Shown: in pieces, positions 1 to 9,403 of the stretch
How positions within the stretch are numbered: position 1 is the stretch's first letter
Layout of the letters: every line of letters starts with the position of its first letter
Assembly: GCA_050949745.1 (NCBI GenBank)
Contig: JBMNGF010000001.1
Location: forward strand, 124,001 to 188,000
DNA: 64,000 nucleotides
Source of the DNA: Syntrophaceticus sp050949745
GTDB taxonomy: Bacteria > Bacillota > DSM-12270 > Thermacetogeniales > Thermacetogeniaceae
Direction of reading: 5' to 3'
Notes under the pieces: model-generated
Database searches by the model: none
Told to the model about the DNA's origin: nothing
What the model saw: only the letters and a program-made list of their open reading frames with translations
Made by a program: the position numbers and the translations under genes

Positions 1-200
1 GAGTTATTGCCATACAATGGCCTCAATTCTTGATCATCCCCGACCAGAACAATGCACTCAATAGTCTGACTGTTCCTGAGTGCTTCAACAACATAATCAA
101 TCATCAGCCGGGAATCAAAAGAAATAAGCGCTTTGGCAGGTGCCCCTTCCTCTATCCCCCCACCACCGGCTAAGACCACTGCATCTAATTTATCTGCCAT
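1..200 (-). CDS. MobA-like nucleotidyltransferase, partial
   Basis: The gene starts at an ATG at 200 and runs off the left edge of the window, so only about 66 N-terminal residues are present. They open with a strand followed by a glycine-rich loop (AVVLAGGGGIEEG) and then PAKALISF. This is the signature of MobA/GlmU-type NTP transferases, where the loop holds the nucleotide and the Lys contacts phosphate. A GAGG ribosome site lies just upstream of the ATG. It sits 27 bases downstream of ispE on the same strand and may be cotranscribed. The substrate (molybdopterin, sugar phosphate or other) cannot be told from this fragment. Confidence 0.7.
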   Translation of the reverse strand, partial: MADKLDAVVLAGGGGIEEGAPAKALISFDSRLMIDYVVEALRNSQTIECIVLVGDDQELRPLYGNN

Positions 201-227
201 CGCACTCAACCTCTTTTGCTTATTACT

Positions 228-1100
228 TCATGACCTAATATCTTCAGCAGAGACTGTTCTACAGACATAAACTTCCCCTCCCCGCATTTTACCTGCCGCC
301 CTAAGGGCTTCCTCTTTGCTGTTAAATAACCCGAAAACTGTGGGTCCGCTGCCAGCCATCATGGCGCCCAATGCACCCAACCGAAGCAAATGTTGTTTGA
401 TAGCTCCTATCTCCGGATAAAGGCCGATTGTAACATCCTCCAAGTCGTTGCCAAGTGAGCGGATCACCCCTTCTCTGTCCTTCTCTATTAAGGCATGAAC
501 AAGCCCGGGGGTGCGCGGTTCTCCATCCTTCCCTTTGTAAAGGCCATAAATCTTTGCAGTGCTGACTTCAAATGAAGGCTTGACCAAGACCAGCCAGAAA
601 ACAGGCAACTGAGGAAGGGGTTTCACCCTTTCTCCCCGCCCTACAGCCAGGGCTGTTCCCCCCAAAACAAAAAAAGGGACATCAGAGCCCACCACAGCTC
701 CAGCTGCCAGCATTTCATCCTCTGTCAGGCCGATTTGATAAAGTTTATCCGCTCCTTTTAAGGCTGTTGCCGCATTGCTGCTGCCGCCTCCCAGTCCAGC
801 GGCATAAGGTACCCTCTTTTCGATCTTTACAGAAATTCCAGCAGGCAGACTGTCAGAAATTACGGATAGAGCCTGGTAAGCCAAGTTATCCCGGCCATCA
901 GGGACACCTGAATCACTGCAGGATACGGTGATCCCTCCAGACAGTTTGGTAAAGGAGAGAGTGTCTGCCAGGCTGATCGTCTGCAGCACTGAATTGATCT
1001 CATGGTAACCATCTGGCCTGAGAGCGCCCACATCTAATGTTAAATTAATTTTAGCGAAAGAGGGAAGCAGAACTTCCCCACTGTCTTGTTTAATGGCCAA
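228..1100 (-). CDS. ispE: 4-diphosphocytidyl-2-C-methyl-D-erythritol kinase IspE
   Basis: IspE is a GHMP kinase that phosphorylates the 2-hydroxyl of CDP-methylerythritol in the MEP isoprenoid pathway. The 290-residue protein has the family N terminus SFAKINLTLDVGALRPDGYH (residues 14-33), the GHMP ATP loop PYAAGLGGGSSNAA near residue 98 and the C-terminal MMAGSGPTVFG motif near residue 250. Length is normal for the family. The start is a TTG at 1100 preceded by GGGAGGAG; no ATG gives a better N terminus. The gene lies upstream of the MobA-like gene and downstream of nothing obviously related. Confidence 0.95.
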   Translation of the reverse strand: MAIKQDSGEVLLPSFAKINLTLDVGALRPDGYHEINSVLQTISLADTLSFTKLSGGITVSCSDSGVPDGRDNLAYQALSVISDSLPAGISVKIEKRVPYAAGLGGGSSNAATALKGADKLYQIGLTEDEMLAAGAVVGSDVPFFVLGGTALAVGRGERVKPLPQLPVFWLVLVKPSFEVSTAKIYGLYKGKDGEPRTPGLVHALIEKDREGVIRSLGNDLEDVTIGLYPEIGAIKQHLLRLGALGAMMAGSGPTVFGLFNSKEEALRAAGKMRGGEVYVCRTVSAEDIRS

Positions 1101-1269
1101 TTCTCCTCCCTAACTATCATTACCTTCTCAATTTTACTTCTAAACATCAAATTACTCAATAGAGGTTGGTAATTGTTCTTCAGCCGTTGAAGAAATTCGG
1201 ATGGTGTTGCATTGTGCGGTCGATAATATGAATTTTCCAACGACAAACCACCACCGACCAACGACTAAT
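1101..1269. repeat. Intergenic stretch with TTGGTGG-type repeat (complement)
   Basis: No gene is seen. Positions 1240-1268 read as the complement of the GTCGTTGGTGGTTGG words found in many other gaps of this window. The element here is short and in the opposite orientation to most other copies. Confidence 0.5.
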
Positions 1270-3906
1270 TTAGCCCTGGACGGTCTGCTTTACTGCAGCA
1301 TTTTTCTCTATTCGTTCTTGGTTACGCAGATAATCTAAAACAGGCCGGATTTCTTCATAGAAAACGACAACCACATCACCTGGCTTTGCCCTCCTCAAAG
1401 ACTCATCCAGTGCGCAAAGGATTTCAGGGATTACATGCAGGTTGCTTGCAGGCATCCCAGCCCGACGGGCACCTGTATAAAGAAGTTTGGCAGTTTCCTC
1501 AGGGTCACGCCCTCTCAGGTCATGGTCCTCCCTGATATAAAGTTCATCAAAACCCGTAGCAGCCACCTGACCACTGTGAATGATCTGATCATCTCTCCGA
1601 TCACCTGGCACACCGATGATACCTATCAAGCGGCCTTTGCTCAGTGTCCTGGCAAATTCGGCGATCTTCTGAAATGCGGGAGCATTATGTCCGTAATCCA
1701 CGATTACAGTAACCCCTCTCAGCTCCTGAATCGTCAAGCGGCCTGGGTTGTCCTCCTGGCAGGCACCAAAACTGCGCAGCCCGCGCCTAATCGCAGCAAA
1801 TGGTACTTCACAGGCATAAGCTGCTGCAGCTGCAGCCAACGCATTTTCTAGATTATGGGCAGCACGTCCGCCCATCCCCGCACGAATGGACTTCAAGCCG
1901 ATCAAGCGTACAGCATGCTCACCACAACCGAAGAAGACAAACCCTCTATTAACAAAAACAGCACATCCGCCAGCCCCTAAGTGTCGGCTTACCAGGACAT
2001 TGTTCTCATGAAGACTGAAAAAGATCACCTTACATCGGGAACAGGCTGCCAATCTAGGTGCAAAGGGATCATCAGCATTAAGAACAACGATACCATCCTT
2101 TTTTACTGCTTCCACAACAAGGGACTTCACCCAAAAAAGATCTTCAAGGGTTTCGATGCCATTCTGCCCCAGGTGGTCAGGGGCGATATTGGTCACCACA
2201 GCCACATCAGCTCTGTCATAGCCAAGCCCACCACGCAGGATACCCCCCCTGGCAGTTTCCAGGACAGCTATATCGACTGTGGAATCCTGCAAAACAGCCC
2301 GAGCGCTGTCAGGGCCAGAGGAGTCTCCTTTATAGATACACTTTTTGTTGATGTACACCCCTTCTGTTGTGGTCATGCCTACATTAAGCCCTTCTTGTTG
2401 GAAAAAATGGCCCAGCATACGGGCAGTGGTGGTTTTGCCATTGGTGCCAGTGATAGAGATCACCGGGATACTTACCCTGCTTCCAGGAGGAAACAGGTAG
2501 TTCACAAGATCATTTCCCACATCCCGCAGTACCCCTTTGTCAGGATAGAGATGCATCCTGAATCCTGGAGCAGCATTCACTTCGATGATCGCCCCCTCCC
2601 CCTCGGCCAGGGGCCTGTCAATAGCTGGTGCTACCAGATCTACCCCGGCAACATCCAATCCAATAATATCTGCCGCTTGTTCAGCCATATATTTATTTTC
2701 CGGGCACACCTGAGCTGTCACATCAGCAGCACTCCCTCCAGTACTTAAATTGGCATTCCTGCGCAGATAGATCTTTGCTCCCTCCTGCGGACAGGTCTTT
2801 GGGTGACAGCCCTGCCTTTTCAATTCCAGCAGGACAGTCTGGTCGATTCCCATTTTGGTTAAAGGTGCATCATGGCCCTGACCCCGTCTGGAGTCCTGAT
2901 TAGCTATCTCGATCAGTTCTCTGATGGTGTGGATACCATCCCCGATCACAACAGCAGGAAAACGCTCTGCTGCAGCCACCACCTTACCATCGATCACCAA
3001 CAGTCGATAATGCCGCCCTTCCACATGCTTTTCTACCAAAACATGTTTATCGTATTTCAGGGCAAGCCTATACGCAGACTCCAGCTCTTGGTCATTTTTT
3101 ATTGCCAAGAAAACCCCCTTCCCCTGATTGCCCCTACAGGGTTTCACAACAACAGGATATCCCAATTCCCTGGCAGCAGATAGGGCTCTTTCCCAGGATA
3201 CTGCCAGCCGGCCAGTCGCTACCGGGAGGCCAGCCTTGGCCAGCAGCCTTTTGGTGGCCTCTTTGTCAGATGCCAAGTCCACTGCTATAGCAGATGTTTG
3301 ACAGGTAATAGTGGACTGGATTCTCTTTTGGCAAGACCCATATCCCAGCTGAAAACAAGCCCCATCAGCCAGAGGCAGGACAGGAATCCCCCGCCGACGA
3401 CAAGCCTGGAGAATACTTTCAGTGCTTGGCCCTGGTCTGGTAGCAGCCCCCAAATCATGTAATTTTGCTAGTGTTTCATGAACAGGAAAGGGGCGTTCGG
3501 CCAGTGATGCCGAAACCAGGGCTACTGCCATCTCCACCGCTGCCTTAGCCAGTTCAGGAGTTGAGTACTCAAGAATGATCTCCCAAATCCCCGGCTGTTC
3601 CCCGCGCACTGTCTTTCCATAATGCACGGAAAACCCAGCCTCCACTTGCAGTTCCAAAGCCACATGTTCAACAACATGCCCCAGATATGTACCTTCCTGC
3701 AGACGCTCGATAAACCCCCCAGGATAGCCCCGCCCACATATATGTGCTTTTAGCCCAGGTAATAACTGCTGTAATTTATCAGCAAAACCAGGAAGCTGGG
3801 CAGTACTGAAACGCTCCCTGGGGCTTAAATAAAGCCAAGTTTTTAGAACTGGGGAATGGCTCCAGACATTCCGCCCCTCAATAACCTGGGTTTTCAATAT
3901 TTTCAC
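1270..3906 (-). CDS. cphA: Cyanophycin synthetase CphA
   Basis: CphA makes cyanophycin, a poly-aspartate backbone with arginine side chains, using ATP twice per step. The 878-residue protein has the usual three parts: an N-terminal domain (about 1-150), an ATP-grasp ligase (about 205-470, with KPCRGNQGKG at 255-264), and a Mur-ligase-like domain with P-loop SITGTNGKTTT at 484-494. The GTG at 3906 is chosen as start because AGGAGG precedes it and the product then begins MKILKTQVIEG, as CphA proteins do; a longer open frame exists upstream but lacks homology. Length matches CphA1 types. Cyanophycinase lies 37 bases upstream on the same strand, so synthesis and breakdown genes form one unit. Confidence 0.95.
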   Translation of the reverse strand: MKILKTQVIEGRNVWSHSPVLKTWLYLSPRERFSTAQLPGFADKLQQLLPGLKAHICGRGYPGGFIERLQEGTYLGHVVEHVALELQVEAGFSVHYGKTVRGEQPGIWEIILEYSTPELAKAAVEMAVALVSASLAERPFPVHETLAKLHDLGAATRPGPSTESILQACRRRGIPVLPLADGACFQLGYGSCQKRIQSTITCQTSAIAVDLASDKEATKRLLAKAGLPVATGRLAVSWERALSAARELGYPVVVKPCRGNQGKGVFLAIKNDQELESAYRLALKYDKHVLVEKHVEGRHYRLLVIDGKVVAAAERFPAVVIGDGIHTIRELIEIANQDSRRGQGHDAPLTKMGIDQTVLLELKRQGCHPKTCPQEGAKIYLRRNANLSTGGSAADVTAQVCPENKYMAEQAADIIGLDVAGVDLVAPAIDRPLAEGEGAIIEVNAAPGFRMHLYPDKGVLRDVGNDLVNYLFPPGSRVSIPVISITGTNGKTTTARMLGHFFQQEGLNVGMTTTEGVYINKKCIYKGDSSGPDSARAVLQDSTVDIAVLETARGGILRGGLGYDRADVAVVTNIAPDHLGQNGIETLEDLFWVKSLVVEAVKKDGIVVLNADDPFAPRLAACSRCKVIFFSLHENNVLVSRHLGAGGCAVFVNRGFVFFGCGEHAVRLIGLKSIRAGMGGRAAHNLENALAAAAAAYACEVPFAAIRRGLRSFGACQEDNPGRLTIQELRGVTVIVDYGHNAPAFQKIAEFARTLSKGRLIGIIGVPGDRRDDQIIHSGQVAATGFDELYIREDHDLRGRDPEETAKLLYTGARRAGMPASNLHVIPEILCALDESLRRAKPGDVVVVFYEEIRPVLDYLRNQERIEKNAAVKQTVQG

Positions 3907-3943
3907 AATGAAACCTCCTATGAACAGACATAAAAAAAGGGCT

Positions 3944-4786
3944 CTACTTCCTATTTTTGCTAACATTAGCCTGGATTATACGTTTTACAAAAGGAGCCCT
4001 TTTCTTCATATCGAACCTGTAGCCTGCAGGGAGGATGTGCAATACAACATTGGTCAGCACCAAGGGCTCATCAGGGCTTTTTGCCGAAACATTGGTCTGC
4101 CGTATCTGCTTCCCATCAATGACAGAAACGGTCTGTGAACCGACTACTTCAAAGCTGCCATCAGGTGACACAATAATGGCGGTATCCTCATCGATTCCCA
4201 ACCCCAAAACATAGGGATGCTGAGCTACAGCAGTAAGCAGCCTCCCTAGCCTCCCTCTCTGAGCAAAGTGCTGATCGATGACAACCTCCCGCAGCAGGCC
4301 CAGGCCAGGTGCCATCTGAACGATATTTTTTCGAGGAGCTTCAGCTTCCTCCCCTTCCACAATCATCGTTTCACTCATCGCAGACGCTCCCGCACTGGTT
4401 CCAGCGATGATCGTTCCCTGCAGGTAGGCCTTATGCAGGGCATCATCCACAAGTGTTCCCCCCAGGATACTGGTTAAGCGAAGCTGATCCCCACCAGTAA
4501 AAAAGATCCCTGTAGCCCGCTCTAATACTTCCTTTACCCGGGGAGCACGGGCATCCTGGCGCGTATTCACATTTAAAACAGCTGTATCCCCTACCCCCAA
4601 TTGCCGAAAAAGCCTGCAGTAAACCTCGCCACTGACCCCAGGTTCAACAGTGGCAGTAGTGACAATAACCAGCTTGGCCTGCTTTCCACCGGCCAACTCC
4701 ACAAACCTTTTTAAGATCAGGCATCTATCATCCTTGTCTTCAGCCCCTCCGATAACCACCAGTGTTCCTCGTACTTTTTCATACAT
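3944..4786 (-). CDS. cphB: Cyanophycinase CphB
   Basis: CphB is a serine peptidase of family S51 that cuts cyanophycin to beta-Asp-Arg dipeptides. The 280-residue protein shows VVIGGAEDK near the N terminus, FFTGGDQ near residue 97 and the nucleophile elbow AGTSAGASAMS with the catalytic Ser at about 131, followed by DQHFAQRGRLGRL. The ATG at 4786 has GGGAG at good spacing; a TTG two codons earlier is too close to it. It is the first gene of a cphB-cphA pair. Such a pair is known in some Clostridia, where cyanophycin is a nitrogen store. No exopeptidase for the dipeptide is seen nearby. Confidence 0.93.
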   Translation of the reverse strand: MYEKVRGTLVVIGGAEDKDDRCLILKRFVELAGGKQAKLVIVTTATVEPGVSGEVYCRLFRQLGVGDTAVLNVNTRQDARAPRVKEVLERATGIFFTGGDQLRLTSILGGTLVDDALHKAYLQGTIIAGTSAGASAMSETMIVEGEEAEAPRKNIVQMAPGLGLLREVVIDQHFAQRGRLGRLLTAVAQHPYVLGLGIDEDTAIIVSPDGSFEVVGSQTVSVIDGKQIRQTNVSAKSPDEPLVLTNVVLHILPAGYRFDMKKRAPFVKRIIQANVSKNRK

Positions 4787-4863
4787 CCTCAAGATCTCCC
4801 TTCAATCCAGAATCAGACATGAATAAAAAGAAATTTCCCGCATAAATTTACCCGGAAAGGCAA

Positions 4864-5598
4864 GTGATAATTATGTATGCTTTATTTCCCAGCCTGCTGG
4901 CCGGGCTGGCTACTGCTCTGGGATGTATAATTGTGCTCCTGACCAGGATACCGGGGCGACGCGCCCTGGCTGTAGTCTTGGGAGGTGCCGCAGGAGTGAT
5001 GCTGGCTGTGGTTCTCCTGGACCTGATCCCTGCGGCATTAAACACAGGCACCCCTCTGGAAACAGTACTTGGTATAGCAGCTGGGATAGCTCTCCTCTGG
5101 CTAGTCGACTATTTTTTCACCAATCACACACTCTCCACATCCCTGCACAGGGGGGCTGTCATGCGGCGGATGGGATACATGATGGCCATTGGAATCTCTC
5201 TGCACGACCTGCCAGAAGGAATTGCCATCGCCGGAGCCTATGCTGTCGGGGGAGGGCTAGGGCCACTTATAGCCTTATCTATTGCCCTGCATAATATTCC
5301 CGAAGGGATCGCCACAGCCGCCCCTCTACAGATGGGCGGCCTTAGGCCTGTACACATTCTATTAACTGTTACTGTTGTCAGTCTTTTTACACCATTGGGG
5401 ACTCTGATCGGAATTTTCCTCATCCAGCTGTCACCCGGTCACCTTTCTTTTCTCTTAGCTCTAGCCGCCGGAGCGATGATCTACCTGATTAAAGATGAAC
5501 TCCTTCCCTCAGCACAGCAACAGAGCATGTTCTGGTCCTGGATCGGTGTGACTGCCGGATACTTCATCCTCTGGTTTTCTCAGCATATTGCCGGTTAA
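4864..5598 (+). CDS. ZIP-family metal transporter
   Basis: An integral membrane protein of about 244 residues with eight predicted hydrophobic segments. The two metal-binding helices carry HDLPEGIA (114-121) and HNIPEGIA (143-150), the paired signature of ZIP transporters in the GufA/ZupT group that take up zinc or other divalent metals. The loop before these helices is short and not His-rich. Start choice is open: GTG at 4864 lies very close to GGAAAGG, while ATG at 4873 has longer spacing. It is transcribed toward spoIIR and the two stop regions overlap by four bases (5595-5598). Confidence 0.85.
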   Translation: MIIMYALFPSLLAGLATALGCIIVLLTRIPGRRALAVVLGGAAGVMLAVVLLDLIPAALNTGTPLETVLGIAAGIALLWLVDYFFTNHTLSTSLHRGAVMRRMGYMMAIGISLHDLPEGIAIAGAYAVGGGLGPLIALSIALHNIPEGIATAAPLQMGGLRPVHILLTVTVVSLFTPLGTLIGIFLIQLSPGHLSFLLALAAGAMIYLIKDELLPSAQQQSMFWSWIGVTAGYFILWFSQHIAG

Positions 5599-6329
5599 TT
5601 TTGTCCGGAAAAGAGCCAGGAAAGGAGGGAGCCATCCTGTGGCTCATCCAGCCACTCACCGATTTTAGTTGTCAAACGAAAATTATCCTCCGACCCTGAA
5701 ACACTGTCAATCAATAAAACACTTTCCTTTTGCTCTTCAGGCTTTTCTAATTGGTCCCTTTTCCCATCACCAAGCTCAAATTGAATGCTATCACTGTTTA
5801 CAGCTTTTTCTTCAAGCTCTTGGGCAGAGCTGGTCAAATCCACATAACAGAGGGGCGGAAAGAGACAACACCACCAATTTTTTCCTTTACCTTCTCCCAG
5901 GACAACCCTCAATGACTGGTATTTCCCCTCTGGAAAGGTGAGGGGACCATAGACACGAACAGGAAAATCAAAAACCCCAAAATACGCATCCACCGGGTCA
6001 CTGCAGCCCTGGGCTCTCAGCGTTTTGACAGCCACCTGCTCGATTTCAGGAATTTTATCCTGAATCAGCGCAGCTGCCCCTTGTTGATCCTGGACCCCTT
6101 CCAAACTTGGGCGCAGATAGTCGAGAACAGCATCCCGCACATCCAGCTTCAGTTCCTGATCAACAGTTTCATCACTTTTAGCTATAACATGAAACCGCAC
6201 AACACCTTCTTGAAGCTGCTCAGCTTCTCCCGAATCCCCCTCACTGACAGGCAGGAGAGCCAAGGTTGCAAAAATAGACAAACTAAGAATTAAGATAACT
6301 CCTAAACGGATCAAATGCTTTTTCACCAT
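5595..6329 (-). CDS. spoIIR: Stage II sporulation protein R
   Basis: SpoIIR is made in the forespore under sigma-F and exported to the intermembrane space, where it triggers SpoIIGA to process pro-sigma-E in the mother cell. The 244-residue protein has an N-terminal signal or anchor segment (about 6-26) and the diagnostic block VRFHVIAKSDETVDQELKLD (about 44-63), followed later by YFGVFDFPVRVYG and a KNWWCCLFPPLCYVD motif near residue 165. Length fits the family, with a somewhat longer acidic C-terminal tail. The start ATG at 6329 has GAGAGGATGGGTT upstream. This is one of the clearest markers that the organism forms endospores. Confidence 0.93.
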   Translation of the reverse strand: MVKKHLIRLGVILILSLSIFATLALLPVSEGDSGEAEQLQEGVVRFHVIAKSDETVDQELKLDVRDAVLDYLRPSLEGVQDQQGAAALIQDKIPEIEQVAVKTLRAQGCSDPVDAYFGVFDFPVRVYGPLTFPEGKYQSLRVVLGEGKGKNWWCCLFPPLCYVDLTSSAQELEEKAVNSDSIQFELGDGKRDQLEKPEEQKESVLLIDSVSGSEDNFRLTTKIGEWLDEPQDGSLLSWLFSGQN

Positions 6330-6395
6330 TAACCCATCCTCTCTCCCAAAAAGCGATTCTGTATCCCAGTATTTCCCTTTTTAGTTATGGTATAC

Positions 6396-6436
6396 AAGAA
6401 AAAACCCTGACTGCAGATTTTTGCTGCAATCAGGGT
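6396..6436 (-). terminator. Rho-independent terminator of the DUF3794 gene
   Basis: Arms at 6405-6416 and 6424-6435 pair over 12 bases with one G-T type mismatch and a 7-base loop. On the minus strand the stem is followed by a run of T residues. It lies just after the stop of the gene ending at 6452. Confidence 0.85.
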
Positions 6437-6451
6437 CATTTGAACAACTTT

Positions 6452-8014
6452 TTATGGATCACAGGGTATAAGCAACACCGAACCGATCTGGATGTTTAAG
6501 GGGTCAACTCCAGGGTTGAGAGCCATAATCGAGTCAACAGTAACATTATACCGCTGAGCCAAATTCCAGAAGGTATCGCCAGGCTGCACCACATGCTTAA
6601 AAGGACATGGCGGCTTCGGCGGCCGTGGCCGTTTCGGTGGCCGTGGCGGGCGTGGCTCCACGATATCCTCACAAAGCACAACATAGATCTGCACTGTATC
6701 CACTACACGAGCGGTCAATTTGAGTACAATCTCCAAAACAGCCCTTCTGCTACTGTCTACCGGTCTGCCGGTCACATGCTCCACTGCTGCCTGCACAGTG
6801 ACATTCATATCAGCTTTGGCACCTGGTATGGAAATAAAATCGCGGAACTTCAGAGCAAGCTGAACATGGTGTACAGATTGGTCAGGCATATCACTTACAT
6901 AGAGCACCTGAGCATCGATCCTGCCACTGACAATCACCTTATCCTTAATAATAACGATGTCTTCCGGCAGAACCTCCACTTTGTGAATCTTCACATCCAA
7001 AACCTTTGTAACACCAGGTTTCTCATAGGGAATCCGCACTTCATCCTTGATATTAGTCTGAGTATGGTCCTCACCCACTACATTATCTACCCTAAGCAGC
7101 TCCCGTGCTGTATCAACACCGATCAGATCAACGACAACATCCAGCTCCCTTGGCTCGGTAACTTTTGCTGCCAGATCCATGAACACTTCTACACTGACAG
7201 TACAGGGGTCCACCACATCAAAACTGACATGAGTAATGGTTTCATCAACTGTAACATTCATCTCAGGTAGGGCACCGAATACCTCAATAAACTGTGTAAA
7301 GTGAAGTGTCTGGTGCATGTGGTGAACAGGCTGAGTAGCCATGTCAGCCACATAAATAATCTGTAAGGTGATATCTCCTTCAACAATCACCTTATTTTCA
7401 ATAACCTTTTTATCGGTGATCGCTACACTGGCATCTACATCCAGGACCTTTTCCACAGGAGGCTTCTCAGCTGGCACCCGGAATTTACCAGATATCATAA
7501 CATCATTACTGCCCTCAGCAATAACTTCCTCTAGACGAAGCCTTTCCATGACCGCCTCCATCCCAGCAGGTGGACTGGTCATCAATGTGACCTCATCTAA
7601 CTCTGTTACCTTCACAAAGACAAGAAGGACAGCAGTTACTTCAAGCCTAGCTGAATACCTATCCTTGACCTTCCCCTGGATATCCTCAACCTTAACTTTG
7701 ACCCGGGACATCATTTCCGGTTCTGCACCTTCTAGCTCTACAAACTGCGTAAAATCTAGGCGTTGATGCATATGATGGACCGGCTGTCCGGGAGCATCGG
7801 CAACATAAACAATCTGCAGATTTAAGTAACCCTCTACGATCACCTTATCTTTAATAATTTCTTTTTTTGTCACCTTAACAGTCTTGTCGATAGAAATAAC
7901 CTTTTCTATCCCTGGTTTCGGCTTTGGCACATGAAAATCACCCTGTACAACAACCTGTTTCGACTTTTCCCCGACTACATGTTCTAATTTTAATGTTTCG
8001 CAGCGTTTCTTCAC
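6452..8014 (-). CDS. DUF3794 triple-repeat protein with C-terminal LysM
   Basis: A 520-residue protein built from three copies of a roughly 130-160 residue DUF3794 unit. Each unit contains a VEKV/ITKVLDV strand, a KVIVEG or KVIVSG core, the phrase YVADxxxQPVHHMHQ (third copy YVSDMPDQSVHHVQ) and an FTQFVELEGA-like turn. A basic proline-rich linker (PRPPRPPKRPRPPKP) leads to one LysM domain (PGDTFWNLAQRYNVTVDSIM) that binds peptidoglycan. The architecture matches SipL/SpoVID-like spore coat morphogenesis proteins of Clostridia, so a role at the forespore surface is inferred. GTG at 8014 is taken as start because GGAGGGAG precedes it; the open frame extends 23 codons further without homology. 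Confidence 0.85.
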   Translation of the reverse strand: MKKRCETLKLEHVVGEKSKQVVVQGDFHVPKPKPGIEKVISIDKTVKVTKKEIIKDKVIVEGYLNLQIVYVADAPGQPVHHMHQRLDFTQFVELEGAEPEMMSRVKVKVEDIQGKVKDRYSARLEVTAVLLVFVKVTELDEVTLMTSPPAGMEAVMERLRLEEVIAEGSNDVMISGKFRVPAEKPPVEKVLDVDASVAITDKKVIENKVIVEGDITLQIIYVADMATQPVHHMHQTLHFTQFIEVFGALPEMNVTVDETITHVSFDVVDPCTVSVEVFMDLAAKVTEPRELDVVVDLIGVDTARELLRVDNVVGEDHTQTNIKDEVRIPYEKPGVTKVLDVKIHKVEVLPEDIVIIKDKVIVSGRIDAQVLYVSDMPDQSVHHVQLALKFRDFISIPGAKADMNVTVQAAVEHVTGRPVDSSRRAVLEIVLKLTARVVDTVQIYVVLCEDIVEPRPPRPPKRPRPPKPPCPFKHVVQPGDTFWNLAQRYNVTVDSIMALNPGVDPLNIQIGSVLLIPCDP

Positions 8015-8387
8015 TCTTCTCCCTCCTTTTCCAGGGCACAATTTTCTGTAATATACTATGCCCTGAGAATAAAGATGGTGCATTTGGTGGTTGGTCGTTG
8101 GTGGTTGGTGGATAGTGGTTGGTGGTTGGTGGTTGGAAAAGTTCTGTTATCTAATACAAGTCGCAAATATCACTGGGCTGTATGTACCATCTCTTTAGCG
8201 CAACAAGGACAGCTTAAGGAAACTTCAGGCTTCCGACTTCTGGCTTGAGACCTCTGCTCTTTCCGTTGAAGTCGGGAAAAAGTCCTTTGTCACAGCTAGC
8301 TGCAACAAAGGACTGATAGCGAACCGTACAATATTATGCTTTGTAGGAAACATAAAACATCTTACACAGCTTTAGAGGGGCTTAAAC
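8015..8387. repeat. Intergenic stretch with TTGGTGG repeats and a terminator
   Basis: No gene is seen. 8085-8138 holds direct TTGGTGG-type repeats (GTTGGTGG words, five or more). 8222-8262 has the CTTCNGACTTCTG-type words found at the ends of the other TTGGTGG-bounded repeats. A terminator is listed separately. Confidence 0.65.
8275..8314 (-). terminator. Terminator of the CAP-domain gene
   Basis: Perfect 10-base arms at 8281-8290 and 8305-8314, with a further AGCTAGCT pairing inside the loop. Read on the minus strand the stem is followed by TTTTTCCC. It lies 74 bases after the stop codon at 8388. Confidence 0.8.
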
Positions 8388-9215
8388 TCAGTTGACGCCG
8401 ATAAACATCTGTGTAAACATCATGCCGTAAGGGCCACCTGGAACAATGCCGATACCGATATGAGTAAAATTGGAGTTCAGTATATTGGCCCGGTGCCCCT
8501 CAGAGTTCATAAGGCCATTATGTGCCCTGTCCACACTAGCTGCACCGGCAATGTTTTCTCCTGCCCAGCGATAAGTAACCCCCGCATTCTTCATCATATC
8601 AAAGGGGGAACCGTAAGTGGGAGACTGATGGCTGAAATAGTTATTGTTGATCATATCTTGACTTTTCAAGCGCCCCAATTCTACCAATCTTTTATCAACT
8701 ATAAGTGGCTTCAAACCTGCCCGCTGGCGTTCCTGATTGACCAAATTAACCATCTGCTGCTCATTGGCAGTAAGCTCAATAGAATCAGAACCAGGAGCGG
8801 GTTCAGGCTTTGGATCCGGATTTGGCTGCGGTTTTGGCTCAGGTTGCGGTTCAGGTTTAGGCTGTGGCTGTGGCTCCGGCTCAGGTTGTGGCTCCGGTTC
8901 TGGCTGGGGCTCCGGCTGGGGCTCCGGTTGCGGTTGTGGTTCCGGCTCAGGCTGTGGAGCAGGTTCTGGTTCCGGCTCTGGCTGCGGTTCTGGTTCCGGC
9001 TGTGGTTTAGGCTGTGGAGCGGGATTTTTAGAGCGGATAATTTTGAAGTCATCTCCAGGAAAAACCTGCTGCAGAATCCTTGTTATTACCTGGTCACTGA
9101 GCCATCCATTATAATAAACATACCTTGTGGCAGCAAAAGCATTCACAGGTAGTAGGCTCACCATCAGTGAGACAAGCAATACAGTAATGGGAAAACGCAA
9201 TTTTTTGAGAAACAT
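8388..9215 (-). CDS. Secreted CAP-domain protein with Pro/Glu/Gln linker
   Basis: The 275-residue protein has a Sec signal peptide (about 1-29, ending AFA-A), a short segment, then a low-complexity linker of alternating Pro with Gln/Glu/Lys (about 65-145), and a C-terminal CAP/SCP domain (about 150-275). The CAP domain shows VNQERQRAGLKPL, FSHQSPTYGSPFDMM, RWAGENIA, SEGHRANILN and HIGIGIV, including the His residues of the metal site. This matches YkwD-type proteins of spore formers, which are secreted or placed in the spore coat; the biochemical activity of bacterial CAP domains is poorly known. The linker is encoded by a degenerate repeat and may vary in length between strains. Confidence 0.85.
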   Translation of the reverse strand: MFLKKLRFPITVLLVSLMVSLLPVNAFAATRYVYYNGWLSDQVITRILQQVFPGDDFKIIRSKNPAPQPKPQPEPEPQPEPEPEPAPQPEPEPQPQPEPQPEPQPEPEPQPEPEPQPQPKPEPQPEPKPQPNPDPKPEPAPGSDSIELTANEQQMVNLVNQERQRAGLKPLIVDKRLVELGRLKSQDMINNNYFSHQSPTYGSPFDMMKNAGVTYRWAGENIAGAASVDRAHNGLMNSEGHRANILNSNFTHIGIGIVPGGPYGMMFTQMFIGVN

Positions 9216-9403
9216 TCTGTTCTTTCGACTCCTTTCAATAAATTTTACAATATGATACTATCGATGCACTAATTTGGCTAAACCGCTATTATCGCCTCAT
9301 TAAGCATTGAAAGAAAACAGCCGACAAGAACACAGCTATTGTTATTTATTTATACATTTAGGACCTGATGTATAATTTTGATATTTCAGGGAAGCTCTCC
9401 TAT

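Noticed and set aside
6590..7270. Plus-strand frame of 225 codons inside the DUF3794 gene
   Set aside because: It has no family match and the opposite strand carries clear repeats and a LysM domain.
8720..9115. Open frames across the Pro/Gln/Glu linker of the CAP protein on other strands and frames (Gly/Cys- or Leu/Arg-rich)
   Set aside because: They are shadows of the low-complexity codons; the minus-strand frame has a signal peptide and CAP domain.
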